64,000 nucleotides of DNA, from the NCBI RefSeq assembly GCF_000300815.1, contig NZ_AMRX01000006.1, positions 186,001 to 250,000 on the forward strand, read 5' to 3'. The position numbers and the translations under genes are program-made. Source of the stretch: Gayadomonas joobiniege G7. GTDB taxonomy: Bacteria > Pseudomonadota > Gammaproteobacteria > Enterobacterales > Alteromonadaceae. This document shows, in pieces, positions 8,232 to 16,593 of the stretch. The notes beneath the pieces were generated by a model. It was not told where the DNA came from and ran no database searches. It was given only the letters and a program-made list of their open reading frames with translations. Positions within the stretch are counted from its first letter, which is position 1; each line of letters opens with the position of its first letter.

Positions 8232-10058
8232 ATGTTTAAATTTTTTGAAGGTCTAGTTGCTGCTTTCCCTGAAGAAACTGCTTCTACGCCACCAAAAACC
8301 TTGTTTGCTTTTTGCCGGCACTACACCAAAGGCTGTGAAAAATACTTGTTCTTAATGGCCACTTTGACCGCGGGGTTGGCCATTATCGAAGCCTATTTGA
8401 TGGCTTATTTAGGTGATTTGGTTGACAAGCTGACCCAAAACACCCCAGAAACCTTTTTTAACCAGTTTCAAAACGAGCTGATTGGGGTGGCTTTGTTGGT
8501 GCTTGTCATTGCCCCTTTGGTAATATTTTTTCACGCTGTGATTGTGCATCAAACCTTGCTGGGGAACTACCCGATGAGGATACGTTGGCTATCACATAAA
8601 TATATGTTGGGGCAAAGTGTCGGTTTTTTTCAAAATGATTTTGCCGGCCGTATTTCAACTAAAGTGATGCAGACTGCGTTGGCAGTTCGAGAAAGTGTCA
8701 TGAAACTTTTAGATGTATTTGTATACATTATTATCTACTTTGTCAGCATGTTGGTTTTGATAGCGCAAGCTGATTGGCGGTTAGTGCTCCCTATTTTAGT
8801 TTGGTTAGTTCTTTATATCGGCATTCAATTGTTTTTTATCCCTAAATTAAAACAGGCTTCGATGCAACAAGCGGATGCAAGAGCAGACATGACAGGGCGT
8901 ATTGTTGATAGTTATACCAATATCAACACAGTTAAATTGTTTGCCCATACTAAACAAGAAGCTGACTATGCTCGCGCTGGCATGCAAGGTTTTTTAACCA
9001 CAGTGTATCGTCAAATGCGATTGGCAACCGGGATGATTTCATTGGTGCAGATTAGCAATTATTTGTTGTTATTTGTCATTGGTGCTATGTCGATTTGGTT
9101 GTGGAATTTAAGTTTAATTAGTGTTGGTGCAATTGCGGTGGCTGTGAGTTTGTCGCTGCGCCTAAATGGTATGTCTCAGTGGATCATGTGGGAAGTGAGT
9201 TCGCTATTTGAAAACATAGGGACAGCCACTGACGGCATGCATACTTTGAGTCAAACACGCGACGTCCAAGATAAACCACAGGCCTCGCCTCTTAAAATTG
9301 AAAAAGGTGCGATTGAGTTTAATCAAGTGTCTTTTAGGTATGGTGATATTGACGTTTTTAATCGGCTAAATTTGAACATTAAAGCTGGCGAAAAGGTTGG
9401 CATTGTTGGTCGATCTGGAGCCGGCAAATCAACCCTGGTTAATTTGTTATTGCGCTTTTTTGATATTCAAGCTGGCAGCATTAAAATTGATGGGCAAGAT
9501 ATCAGTCAAGTTCAGCAAGAAAGTTTGCGTGCACAAATCGGCATGGTCACCCAAGATACATCTTTGCTGCATCGTTCGGTGCGAGAAAATATTTTATATG
9601 GGCGGAATAACGCCAGCGAAGCTGAGCTTATAACAGCGGCCAAACAAGCTGAAGCACACCAATTTATTGAAACCTTATCCGATTTAAAAGGGCGTGTTGG
9701 TTATGATGCTCAAGTTGGTGAGCGTGGCGTTAAACTGAGTGGTGGACAACGCCAGCGCATTGCGATAGCGCGGGTGTTATTAAAAGATGCGCCAATACTA
9801 GTGCTTGATGAAGCGACTTCAGCATTAGATTCAGAAGTTGAAGCAGCGATTCAAACCAGCCTGTATCAGTTAATGGAAGGTAAAACTGTCATTGCAATTG
9901 CACACAGATTATCTACGATCGCAGCGATGGACCGTCTAATTGTTTTAGATCAAGGAAAAATTGCTGAGCAGGGGACTCATCAAGAATTGCTCGACAAAGG
10001 CGGGATTTATGCTCAATTATGGTCGCATCAGACAGGTGGTTTTATTGGCACTGAATAA
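8232..10058 (+). CDS. ABC exporter, fused permease and ATPase (MsbA-like)
   Basis: A 608-residue half-transporter with a six-helix type I exporter membrane domain (about 30-330) and a C-terminal nucleotide-binding domain. Walker A GRSGAGKST is at about 393-401, the signature LSGGQRQR at about 503, Walker B ILVLDEATSALD at about 522, and the H-loop in IAIAHRLSTI. It would work as a homodimer in the inner membrane, exporting a lipid, peptide or drug. The substrate is not readable. The start MFKFFEGL at 8232 was chosen because it follows the HopJ stop by four bases; an upstream extension would run inside HopJ in another frame. Confidence 0.88.
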   Translation: MFKFFEGLVAAFPEETASTPPKTLFAFCRHYTKGCEKYLFLMATLTAGLAIIEAYLMAYLGDLVDKLTQNTPETFFNQFQNELIGVALLVLVIAPLVIFFHAVIVHQTLLGNYPMRIRWLSHKYMLGQSVGFFQNDFAGRISTKVMQTALAVRESVMKLLDVFVYIIIYFVSMLVLIAQADWRLVLPILVWLVLYIGIQLFFIPKLKQASMQQADARADMTGRIVDSYTNINTVKLFAHTKQEADYARAGMQGFLTTVYRQMRLATGMISLVQISNYLLLFVIGAMSIWLWNLSLISVGAIAVAVSLSLRLNGMSQWIMWEVSSLFENIGTATDGMHTLSQTRDVQDKPQASPLKIEKGAIEFNQVSFRYGDIDVFNRLNLNIKAGEKVGIVGRSGAGKSTLVNLLLRFFDIQAGSIKIDGQDISQVQQESLRAQIGMVTQDTSLLHRSVRENILYGRNNASEAELITAAKQAEAHQFIETLSDLKGRVGYDAQVGERGVKLSGGQRQRIAIARVLLKDAPILVLDEATSALDSEVEAAIQTSLYQLMEGKTVIAIAHRLSTIAAMDRLIVLDQGKIAEQGTHQELLDKGGIYAQLWSHQTGGFIGTE

Positions 10059-10138
10059 AACCAAATAAAGTTGTAACTTTTTAAGTATTAACAAGGTCTT
10101 ATTAAGGTCGTAAACGTAGAATTAATAGTGGATGAATT

Positions 10139-10855
10139 ATGATTAAAAATTTTTGGCGTAAAACCGCACTGGCCGCCAGTTTATTAAGCAGCGCTTTTAT
10201 TGTGTCTGCCGCAGACTCAAACGAAAAAATTAAACAAGCCGTTGAAGAGCGAGTGGGTTTGGCGGTTGAAAAAATATTGCCATCACCGGTTTCAGGCTTG
10301 TCAGCGGTGTTAACCAATCGTGGTTTGTTTTATGTGAGCAATGATGGCAGCTTTTTTATTCATGGTCAGATGTATGATATGGATAAAGGCATGGCCAATT
10401 ATTCGGAAAATATTTTAACCGATGTGCGCAAGCAAGGGTTAAAAGATTTTTCTGGCCAAATGATTAGTTATAAAGCGAAAGATGAAAAATATCAGATTAA
10501 TGTATTTACTGACATTACCTGTGGTTATTGCCGAAAAATGCATAAACAAATCGAAGAATACAATGCGCTTGGCATTACGGTTAATTATTTAGCGTTTCCA
10601 CGTAATGGTATTAATAGTAAATCTTTTAGTGATATGGTCAGCGTTTGGTGTGCGGACGACGAGCAACAAGCGTTAACCGATGCTAAGTTACATGGCGACG
10701 TAAAACAAAAACAATGTAAAAACCCAGTCAAAGATCAATACGAGTTTGGTCAACAAGTTGGGGTCAGTGGCACACCCGCGGTATTATTGCAAGATGGTCA
10801 GCTGGTGCCGGGTTATCGGCCACCCGCTGATATGTTAAAAATATTACAAGGCTAA
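10139..10855 (+). CDS. dsbC: Thiol:disulfide isomerase DsbC
   Basis: A 238-residue periplasmic disulfide isomerase. The signal peptide (1-24) ends in VSA, followed by an N-terminal dimerisation domain (about 25-85) and a thioredoxin-fold domain with the active site CGYC at 128-131. The structural cysteines are Cys171 and Cys193, and the cis-proline loop GTPA is at about 211-214. It reshuffles wrong disulfides in periplasmic proteins. The stop codon is one base before the recJ start, the same dsbC-recJ order as in E. coli. Confidence 0.95.
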   Translation: MIKNFWRKTALAASLLSSAFIVSAADSNEKIKQAVEERVGLAVEKILPSPVSGLSAVLTNRGLFYVSNDGSFFIHGQMYDMDKGMANYSENILTDVRKQGLKDFSGQMISYKAKDEKYQINVFTDITCGYCRKMHKQIEEYNALGITVNYLAFPRNGINSKSFSDMVSVWCADDEQQALTDAKLHGDVKQKQCKNPVKDQYEFGQQVGVSGTPAVLLQDGQLVPGYRPPADMLKILQG

Positions 10856-10856
10856 A

Positions 10857-12560
10857 ATGCGTATAGTAAGACGTCAACTGGCTGGACAAAGAGTGTCCAG
10901 CCCTGCATTTCATCCGATTTTGCAAAGAGTATTAGCGCATCGGGGTTTACAAGATGAAGAAACAGAGCTTACCCTAAAACGTTTGAGTCCTCCCAAACTT
11001 GCTGATTTAGATAAAGCCTGTGACTGTTTATACCAAGCATTGCTGAGCCAAAAAAAAATTTTGATTGTTGGCGATTTTGATGCCGACGGTGCCACCAGTA
11101 CTGCACTTTGCCTTGAAGCCTTGCAGCAAATGGGCTCGCAAGCACTCGACTTTTTAGTACCCAACCGATTTGAGTTTGGTTACGGTTTATCCGTGCCTTT
11201 GGTGGACATTGCCCATCAACAAGGGGCCCAATTGATTGTCACTGTAGATAACGGTATTTCTTGTCATTCTGGCGTGCAGCGGGCAAAAGAGCTGGGCATG
11301 CAGGTCATTATTACTGATCACCATTTGCCCGGTGACTGTTTACCTGAAGCAGATGCTATCGTGAATCCCAATAGGAAAGATTGTCAGTTCCCAAGCAAAT
11401 GCATTGCCGGAGTTGGGGTTGCTTTTTATTTGATGATGGCATTACGTAGTTATTTACGTCAGCGAAATTATTTTACCGAGCGTGGCCTGCAAGAGCCTAA
11501 TTTAGCCAGCTTGTTAGATTTAGTTGCGTTAGGCACAGTGGCTGATGTTGTGCCATTAGATGATATTAATCGGATATTGGTCCAGCAAGGCATCAATCGC
11601 ATCCGCAGTGGTTATGTCAGGCCAGGGATTCGGGCACTTTTGGATGTGAGTAAAAGAGATCCGCGTCAACTGGTATCAGCAGACTTTGGTTTTGCTGTTG
11701 CACCTAGGTTAAATGCGGCGGGCCGGTTAGATGATATCTCAGTTGGCATTCATTGTTTATTAAGCAACGATTATCAACAAGCATTTCGGTTGGCGGCCTC
11801 ACTTGATAATTTAAACCATGAACGCAAAGCCATTGAAAGCAGCATGCAGCAAGAAGCGTTGAAAAGTTTACAAAACATTCAATTGACTCGTTTGCCCAGT
11901 GCTATCGCTATGTACCAAAACGACTGGCATCAAGGCGTAATTGGTATTTTGGCCGGGCGTTTAAAAGAAAGATACCACAGGCCGGTTGCTGTATTCGCTG
12001 CTGATGACAATGGGTTGATTAAAGGTTCTTGTCGTTCCATTAAAGGCATCCATATACGCGACTTATTAGAGCGTATTAATACCGAAAAGCCGGGTTTAAT
12101 TCATAAATTTGGTGGCCACGCCATGGCGGCTGGTTTGACGATTAGCGAAGCAGATTTTGAACACTTTAAAAATGCATTTGAAAAAACTGTTGACCAAGTA
12201 GCAGATGCCAGCGTATTCGATGATGTTTGTTGGTCAGATGGCCCACTTAAAGCAGCCGACTATACGTTAGAATTAGCTCAAATATTAAAAAGTGCGATGC
12301 CTTGGGGTCAAGCATTTGAAAAACCTGTTTTTGATGACACATTTAAGGTGGTTCAGGACAGAGTTTTGCAAGATAAACATCTAAAGCTGGTGTTGCAACA
12401 CCCATCGGGTGACTTATTTGATGCCATTTGGTTTAATTATAATCCGGACATTTGGCATAGCAGTGCTGAGCAAGCGCATGTTGCTTTTACGCTGGACATT
12501 AATGAGTTTAGAGGGCAAAAATCAGTTCAGTTATTGGTTGAGGCGGCGTTACCTGTATGA
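10857..12560 (+). CDS. recJ: Single-strand-specific 5'-3' exonuclease RecJ
   Basis: A 567-residue DHH-family exonuclease, the normal length. Motifs include GDFDADGATST (about 72-82), the metal-binding VDNG (about 125) and TDHHLPG (about 146), and the DHHA1 domain with KFGGHAMAAG (about 418). It degrades single-stranded DNA 5' to 3' in recombination and mismatch repair. It starts one base after the dsbC stop and overlaps tadA by 4 bp (ATGA). Confidence 0.95.
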   Translation: MRIVRRQLAGQRVSSPAFHPILQRVLAHRGLQDEETELTLKRLSPPKLADLDKACDCLYQALLSQKKILIVGDFDADGATSTALCLEALQQMGSQALDFLVPNRFEFGYGLSVPLVDIAHQQGAQLIVTVDNGISCHSGVQRAKELGMQVIITDHHLPGDCLPEADAIVNPNRKDCQFPSKCIAGVGVAFYLMMALRSYLRQRNYFTERGLQEPNLASLLDLVALGTVADVVPLDDINRILVQQGINRIRSGYVRPGIRALLDVSKRDPRQLVSADFGFAVAPRLNAAGRLDDISVGIHCLLSNDYQQAFRLAASLDNLNHERKAIESSMQQEALKSLQNIQLTRLPSAIAMYQNDWHQGVIGILAGRLKERYHRPVAVFAADDNGLIKGSCRSIKGIHIRDLLERINTEKPGLIHKFGGHAMAAGLTISEADFEHFKNAFEKTVDQVADASVFDDVCWSDGPLKAADYTLELAQILKSAMPWGQAFEKPVFDDTFKVVQDRVLQDKHLKLVLQHPSGDLFDAIWFNYNPDIWHSSAEQAHVAFTLDINEFRGQKSVQLLVEAALPV

Positions 12561-13090
12561 CAGAGCAGAACTTGATAGACGAATACTGGATGCAACAAGC
12601 ATTAGATTGCGCCCAAATGGCTTGGGACGCAGGCGAAGTTCCAGTAGGGGCTGTAGTGGTTAAAGACAATGAATTAGTCAGTCAAGCCTTTAACCAGACG
12701 ATTAGTTTACATGACCCGTCCGCTCATGCAGAAGTTTTGGCGATCCGGCGAGCCGGTCAGATGCTAAAAAACTATCGCTTATTGGGTTGTACTTTATATG
12801 TTACTTTGGAGCCCTGCGCTATGTGCAGTGGCATGTTGGTGCATAGTCGTATCCAGCGGCTGGTGGTCGGTGCAAGCGATCTAAAAACAGGCGCTTGTGG
12901 CTCTGCTTTGAACCTGTTGCAACACTCGTCGATGAACCATAAAATTGCGTTTACGCGAGGCATTTTGGCTGAGCAATGCGGCCAAAAGTTGTCCGATTTT
13001 TTTGCCTATAGACGTCAACAAATTAAAGCTAAAAAGCAGCAGCAAAAAGTGCTCGACGCTGAAACAGCCGCAAACATCATGTTAAAATGA
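12557..13090 (+). CDS. tadA: tRNA-specific adenosine deaminase TadA
   Basis: A 177-residue zinc enzyme that converts A34 of tRNA-Arg(ACG) to inosine. The catalytic set falls at the same residue numbers as in E. coli: His57 and Glu59 (HAE) and Cys87/Cys90 (PCAMC). The C-terminal tail is Lys/Gln-rich. Its start overlaps the recJ stop, so it is the last gene of dsbC-recJ-tadA. This linkage to recJ differs from E. coli, where tadA is elsewhere. Confidence 0.95.
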   Translation: MTEQNLIDEYWMQQALDCAQMAWDAGEVPVGAVVVKDNELVSQAFNQTISLHDPSAHAEVLAIRRAGQMLKNYRLLGCTLYVTLEPCAMCSGMLVHSRIQRLVVGASDLKTGACGSALNLLQHSSMNHKIAFTRGILAEQCGQKLSDFFAYRRQQIKAKKQQQKVLDAETAANIMLK

Positions 13091-13188
13091 AGACCAACAA
13101 ATCGGATATTCAGTAATATATTATATGAGGTTTAACAGTTGACTCAGTGGCATGTTCGGAGAGGGTTAAAGAGGGGAGGCTGAGGAAA

Positions 13189-13314
13189 CTATACAACAGC
13201 TTCCTCCATTTGAATATTCGCATAAGATTTGCGACGAGAAATTACTTTATTGTGAATTTTTTTCAGCATCAGTTTACGACGACCTGAATTTGTATTAATA
13301 CGTCTTCTTTTCAT
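13189..13314 (-). CDS. Small, very basic protein of 41 residues, unrecognised
   Basis: ATG at 13314 reading leftwards to TAG at 13189. The protein begins MKRRRINTNSGRRKLMLKK and ends QMEEAVV. It has 13 Lys/Arg against two Glu, all basic charge before residue 30, and no Cys. A perfect Shine-Dalgarno AAGGAG lies six bases before the ATG, the main reason to believe it is translated. I do not recognise the family. Its size and charge recall small ribosomal or RNA-binding proteins such as L34, but without the L34 motif. It lies downstream of nsrR on the same strand with a 156-bp gap. Confidence 0.55.
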   Translation of the reverse strand: MKRRRINTNSGRRKLMLKKIHNKVISRRKSYANIQMEEAVV

Positions 13315-13363
13315 TAGAGACTCCTTTTGTTTAAATTAAATCCTAGAGATTAAAACACTATAT

Positions 13364-13394
13364 AATGACATTCGCATGATGGGGATATGTCATT
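13364..13394. repeat. 8-bp inverted repeat upstream of the small basic ORF
   Basis: AATGACAT (13364-13371) and ATGTCATT (13387-13394), a perfect dyad with a 15-nt spacer, 50-80 bases before the start of the 41-aa gene on the minus strand. It could be an operator or a leader hairpin. No known binding site is recognised. Confidence 0.4.
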
Positions 13395-13470
13395 TAGGTT
13401 ACACTCTTGTTAGTAAGTTATCACAAATTAATAAAAGCTCAAACTATAATAATCTGTTTAATTTGTTTAA

Positions 13471-13908
13471 CTATACGACGTCTAACGTTAAAAGATCACT
13501 TACATTGCCAGGTCCTTTGTAAGCGACCTGCGCCAACGTTTTTTGATCAAGTTTCGTTAAAAATGCTTGAGCAGCATCATAAAATAGGCTGCGCAATTGA
13601 CACGAAGTGGTAATTGGACAGCCGTTATTGTCACAATCCACCGGTTCTAACGAGGGTTCCATATTGCGCACGACCTCACCAATAGTGAGTGCGTGAGGAT
13701 CGATCAATAAACTTATTCCGCCCTGTTTCCCGCGAACAGAATCAAGATATCCGAGTTGCACCAATTTTTGACTGACTTTTTGCAAATGATGCAGATTCAT
13801 ATTAAAAAATTCTGCTAGTTGGCCAAGAGAAATTTTAAAACCTGTTGGCTTCTCCGCTAAAAAAATCAAAGTTCGCAAAGAATAATCGGTAAAAAGCGTT
13901 ATTTGCAT
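13471..13908 (-). CDS. nsrR: Rrf2-family nitric-oxide-sensing repressor NsrR
   Basis: A 145-residue winged-helix regulator beginning MQITLFTDYSLRTL, very close to the NsrR consensus, with the recognition region about 25-60 and RGKQGGI (about 59-65). Three cysteines, Cys92, Cys97 and Cys103, have the C-x4-C-x5-C spacing of NsrR that binds a nitric-oxide-sensitive Fe-S cluster. IscR spacing differs. NsrR represses detoxification genes such as hmp until nitric oxide destroys the cluster. No hmp or nor gene is adjacent, so its targets lie elsewhere. A palindrome CTACTAGTAG at 13924-13933 lies just upstream and could be an autoregulatory site (inference). Confidence 0.85.
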   Translation of the reverse strand: MQITLFTDYSLRTLIFLAEKPTGFKISLGQLAEFFNMNLHHLQKVSQKLVQLGYLDSVRGKQGGISLLIDPHALTIGEVVRNMEPSLEPVDCDNNGCPITTSCQLRSLFYDAAQAFLTKLDQKTLAQVAYKGPGNVSDLLTLDVV

Positions 13909-13923
13909 AAGTCTACTTAACTA

Positions 13924-13933
13924 CTACTAGTAG
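13924..13933. promoter_or_regulatory. Palindrome upstream of nsrR, possible operator
   Basis: CTACTAGTAG is a perfect 10-bp palindrome 16 bases before the nsrR start. It does not match the published NsrR box well, so the role is uncertain. Confidence 0.3.
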
Positions 13934-14037
13934 CTTACAAAATAGCAGGTCTTAAATATTTTGCAACGATTAGCTGAGTCTGGTCGTCGTTTAAAAATGT
14001 GACCTTGTTAACTTTTTACTTTTCCATGCAAAAAAAA

Positions 14038-14066
14038 TTGATCTGATTCATTTTGGTGCACGTTGA
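14038..14066 (+). promoter_or_regulatory. Candidate ECF11 (RpoE/ChrR-type) promoter of the barrel gene
   Basis: TTGATCT at 14038-14044, a 16-nt spacer, then CGTTGA at 14061-14066, 75 bases before the barrel protein start. Spacing and -35-like element are identical to the sites at 2527 and 22642. The class assignment is inference. Confidence 0.55.
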
Positions 14067-14074
14067 AAATATCG

Positions 14075-14095
14075 AAACCAGCAAAAAACTGGTTT
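14075..14095 (+). repeat. Hairpin at the predicted 5' end of the barrel mRNA
   Basis: AAACCAG (14075-14081) and CTGGTTT (14089-14095) with a 7-nt loop. If transcription starts just after the promoter candidate ending at 14066, this stem-loop would sit at the extreme 5' end of the mRNA, as in the stabilising leader of ompA. Confidence 0.4.
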
Positions 14096-14140
14096 AAATT
14101 CATTGTTTAACTCTTTGATTAACCAAGGTAAGGATATTAT

Positions 14141-14671
14141 ATGCTTAATAAAACGATGGCTTCTTTAGTATTAGCGTTAAGTTCATTTTCTGCGAGCGCC
14201 GCTTGGGTCGGTGGGATAGATTATACTTATTTTTCTAATGACGTTGAAGACTCGGATGTAAGCGTTGACGCGGTTACCGCGAGTTTGGGTTACAAGATGC
14301 CAATTCAAAACGGTTTTTCTATTATGCCGGAAGTTCGTTTAGGAACAGGGGTTGGTAACGACAATCTGGTGATTGGAGATACAGACACAGAAGTTGAGTT
14401 AGACATGTATAAAGCAGTTGCTTTACGGGCTCAATTTGAAACTGACTCAGGATTTTACGCATTTGTTGCCCCTTCTTATTCTCAAGCCGAGTACGAATAT
14501 GATTTTGCCGGCAATACGATAGAATGGGATGGTCAGGACGATGACGATTGGGAAGCAGGTTTAGGCGCGGGTATCGGCATGCAGTTTACGTCGGCATCAG
14601 CGGTTGAATTAAAGTACGAAGAAATTGATGAGGTTGAAGTGGCCAGTATTGGTCTAAAGTTTGGTTTCTAA
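14141..14671 (+). CDS. Small outer-membrane beta-barrel protein
   Basis: A 176-residue precursor with a signal peptide (1-20, ending SASA). The mature part alternates polar and hydrophobic residues in about eight strands, is rich in Asp/Glu/Tyr, and ends IGLKFGF, with the C-terminal Phe typical of BAM-assembled outer-membrane proteins. This matches the OmpA/OmpW-like 8-strand class in size, but no specific family is recognised. Acidic loops (around 32-40 and 120-130) may bind cations. Shine-Dalgarno AAGGTAAGGA lies before the ATG. The promoter candidate at 14038 links it to the stress regulon proposed here. Confidence 0.75.
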   Translation: MLNKTMASLVLALSSFSASAAWVGGIDYTYFSNDVEDSDVSVDAVTASLGYKMPIQNGFSIMPEVRLGTGVGNDNLVIGDTDTEVELDMYKAVALRAQFETDSGFYAFVAPSYSQAEYEYDFAGNTIEWDGQDDDDWEAGLGAGIGMQFTSASAVELKYEEIDEVEVASIGLKFGF

Positions 14672-14678
14672 ATACAAT

Positions 14679-14708
14679 AAGCAGATAAGGCAGCAGCCTT
14701 ATCTGCTT
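14679..14708. terminator. Bidirectional hairpin between the barrel gene and prs
   Basis: A perfect 13-bp stem AAGCAGATAAGGC/GCCTTATCTGCTT with a 4-nt loop, between two convergent genes. T-rich sequence follows on both sides, though without a long T-run. Probably a shared terminator. Confidence 0.75.
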
Positions 14709-14721
14709 GTGTTGATTCGTT

Positions 14722-15669
14722 TTAGCTTTCAAACATTGCAGAAATAGACTCTTCATTGCTGACGCGGCGAATTGCTTCCGCTAGCATAGAGCTTAGGGTC
14801 AACTGTTCAACTTTATCCACCGCGCGCATTTCAGTCGATAGAGGGATACTGTCGGTCACAATTAATTTATCGATTTGAGATTGACTGATGTTTTCAACTG
14901 CATTGCCCGAAAATACAGGGTGAGTCGCGTAAGCAAAAACTTGGCGTGCGCCTTTTTCTTTTAATGCTGCCGCTGCTTTACACAAGGTACCACCCGTATC
15001 TATCATATCATCGACAATGATACAGTCACGGTTTTCAACTTCACCAATCAGGTGCATAACTTGAGCAACGTTCGCACGAGGTCGTCGTTTATCGATAATC
15101 GCTAAATCACAGTCATCGAACTGTTTGGCAATTGCTCGAGCTCTGACAACACCGCCGATATCTGGAGATACAACAACAGGGTTATCAAATTTTTGCTCAC
15201 GCATATGTTCAATTAAAATTGGGCTGCCAAATACGTTATCTACAGGTACGTCAAAAAAGCCCTGAATCTGTTCAGCGTGTAAATCAACAGTCAAAACGCG
15301 GTCCACACCAACGTTTGATAAGAAGTCTGCAACGACTTTAGCTGTGATAGGTACTCGGGCAGAGCGGACGCGTCGGTCTTGGCGCGCATAACCAAAATAA
15401 GGGATAACCGCAGTGATACGACCTGCAGATGCACGGCGTAAGGCATCTATCATCACAATCAATTCCATTAGATTGTCATTGGTTGGCGCGCACGTTGATT
15501 GAATAATAAAAACGTCAGCACCCCGCACGTTTTCATTAATTTGGACGCTGATTTCACCATCACTAAAACGGCCACAAACAGAGGATCCTAAACGGGTATA
15601 TAAACGGTTGGCAATGCGTTGCGCCAATTCTGGAGTAGCATTTCCGGTGAAGATTTTCATGTCAGGCAC
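14722..15669 (-). CDS. prs: Ribose-phosphate pyrophosphokinase
   Basis: A 315-residue enzyme that makes PRPP from ribose 5-phosphate and ATP for purine, pyrimidine, His, Trp and NAD synthesis. It is nearly collinear with E. coli Prs: GRFSDGEI (about 33-40), the flexible loop [10 protein letters not shown] (about 93-102), and the PRPP-binding [11 protein letters not shown] (about 219-229). Translation starts at a GTG giving (M)PDMKIF, as in E. coli, with Shine-Dalgarno GAGGT eight bases before. It follows ispE by 42 bases on the same strand. Confidence 0.97.
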   Translation of the reverse strand: MPDMKIFTGNATPELAQRIANRLYTRLGSSVCGRFSDGEISVQINENVRGADVFIIQSTCAPTNDNLMELIVMIDALRRASAGRITAVIPYFGYARQDRRVRSARVPITAKVVADFLSNVGVDRVLTVDLHAEQIQGFFDVPVDNVFGSPILIEHMREQKFDNPVVVSPDIGGVVRARAIAKQFDDCDLAIIDKRRPRANVAQVMHLIGEVENRDCIIVDDMIDTGGTLCKAAAALKEKGARQVFAYATHPVFSGNAVENISQSQIDKLIVTDSIPLSTEMRAVDKVEQLTLSSMLAEAIRRVSNEESISAMFES

Positions 15670-15711
15670 AGTGATGGACCTCAGGTGATTTTACTAAGTT
15701 ATACATAATTA

Positions 15712-16593
15712 TTAACTGTAGTCAGGTTCAGTTAATGACGAAAATTCTTCCATAATTTGTTTATGGACAGGTGACGATGGCAAGGTTTGCACAACATAAG
15801 AGGTTAATCCTTGTGGCGTACTATCGGCTATTTTTTGCGCGTGTTGTTGGCTCTCACAAACAGCAAAACAGCATGCACCTGTGCCAGTCAGTCTAGCTGG
15901 CGCGTATTCTACCAACCAGTCTAAGGTTTTGGCAACCGATGGATACAAAGTCCGTGCAATCGGCTCAAAATCATTGTGGCTATTTGCGAACGAATACTGA
16001 TCTGGATGCACAATAGTGCTACTGCGATTTAGATTTTCCGCGGCAAACATTTTTGCGGTACTGATATGGCATTTTTTATCAATCGCTAATACCAGCCATT
16101 GGCTGGTTATATTTGCAGGTGTTAATATGTCGCCAGTTCCTGTTGCGAATGCAGTTTCCCCACGAACAAAAACAGGCACATCGGCACCTAATGTTTGTCC
16201 AAGCTCGGCCAGTTTATCTATCGACAAATGTGCTTGCCAGATTTGGTTCAACATTAACAAAACGCTTGCTGCATTTGATGATCCCCCCCCTAAACCAGCG
16301 CCCTGTGGGATCACTTTTTTGATATTTATAGAAACACCTGCATGGGTATTTTGGGCGAAAGGTTTAATTAATTTTGCGGCTCGGTAAACCAGGTTGTCAT
16401 TGACACTGGTGCCGCTAAGATCACCGGTTAAATTAATTTTGCCAGATTGTTCGGGATTAAAAATCAATTCATCGGCGAGGCTGACAAACTGAAACAAAGT
16501 GCTTAAATCATGATAACCATCAGCTCTTTTTTTGGTGATGTGCAAAAACCAGTTGATTTTGGCAGGGGACAGACACACGTACTGAGATTTCAT
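15712..16593 (-). CDS. ispE: 4-diphosphocytidyl-2-C-methyl-D-erythritol kinase
   Basis: A 293-residue GHMP kinase of the MEP isoprenoid pathway. It begins MKSQYVCLSPAKINWFLHI; the SPAKIN motif (about 9-14) carries the catalytic Lys, and the ATP loop PQGAGLGGGSSNAA is at about 94-107. The start chosen at 16593 overlaps the lolB stop as ATGA, a coupled start. An alternative ATG at 16611 would add six residues but overlaps lolB by 22 bases. The order lolB-ispE-prs is the standard gammaproteobacterial one. Confidence 0.95.
   Translation of the reverse strand: MKSQYVCLSPAKINWFLHITKKRADGYHDLSTLFQFVSLADELIFNPEQSGKINLTGDLSGTSVNDNLVYRAAKLIKPFAQNTHAGVSINIKKVIPQGAGLGGGSSNAASVLLMLNQIWQAHLSIDKLAELGQTLGADVPVFVRGETAFATGTGDILTPANITSQWLVLAIDKKCHISTAKMFAAENLNRSSTIVHPDQYSFANSHNDFEPIARTLYPSVAKTLDWLVEYAPARLTGTGACCFAVCESQQHAQKIADSTPQGLTSYVVQTLPSSPVHKQIMEEFSSLTEPDYS

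Noticed and set aside
16016-16387. 123-codon open frame on the plus strand
   Set aside because: It is antisense to ispE, whose GHMP kinase motifs are intact.
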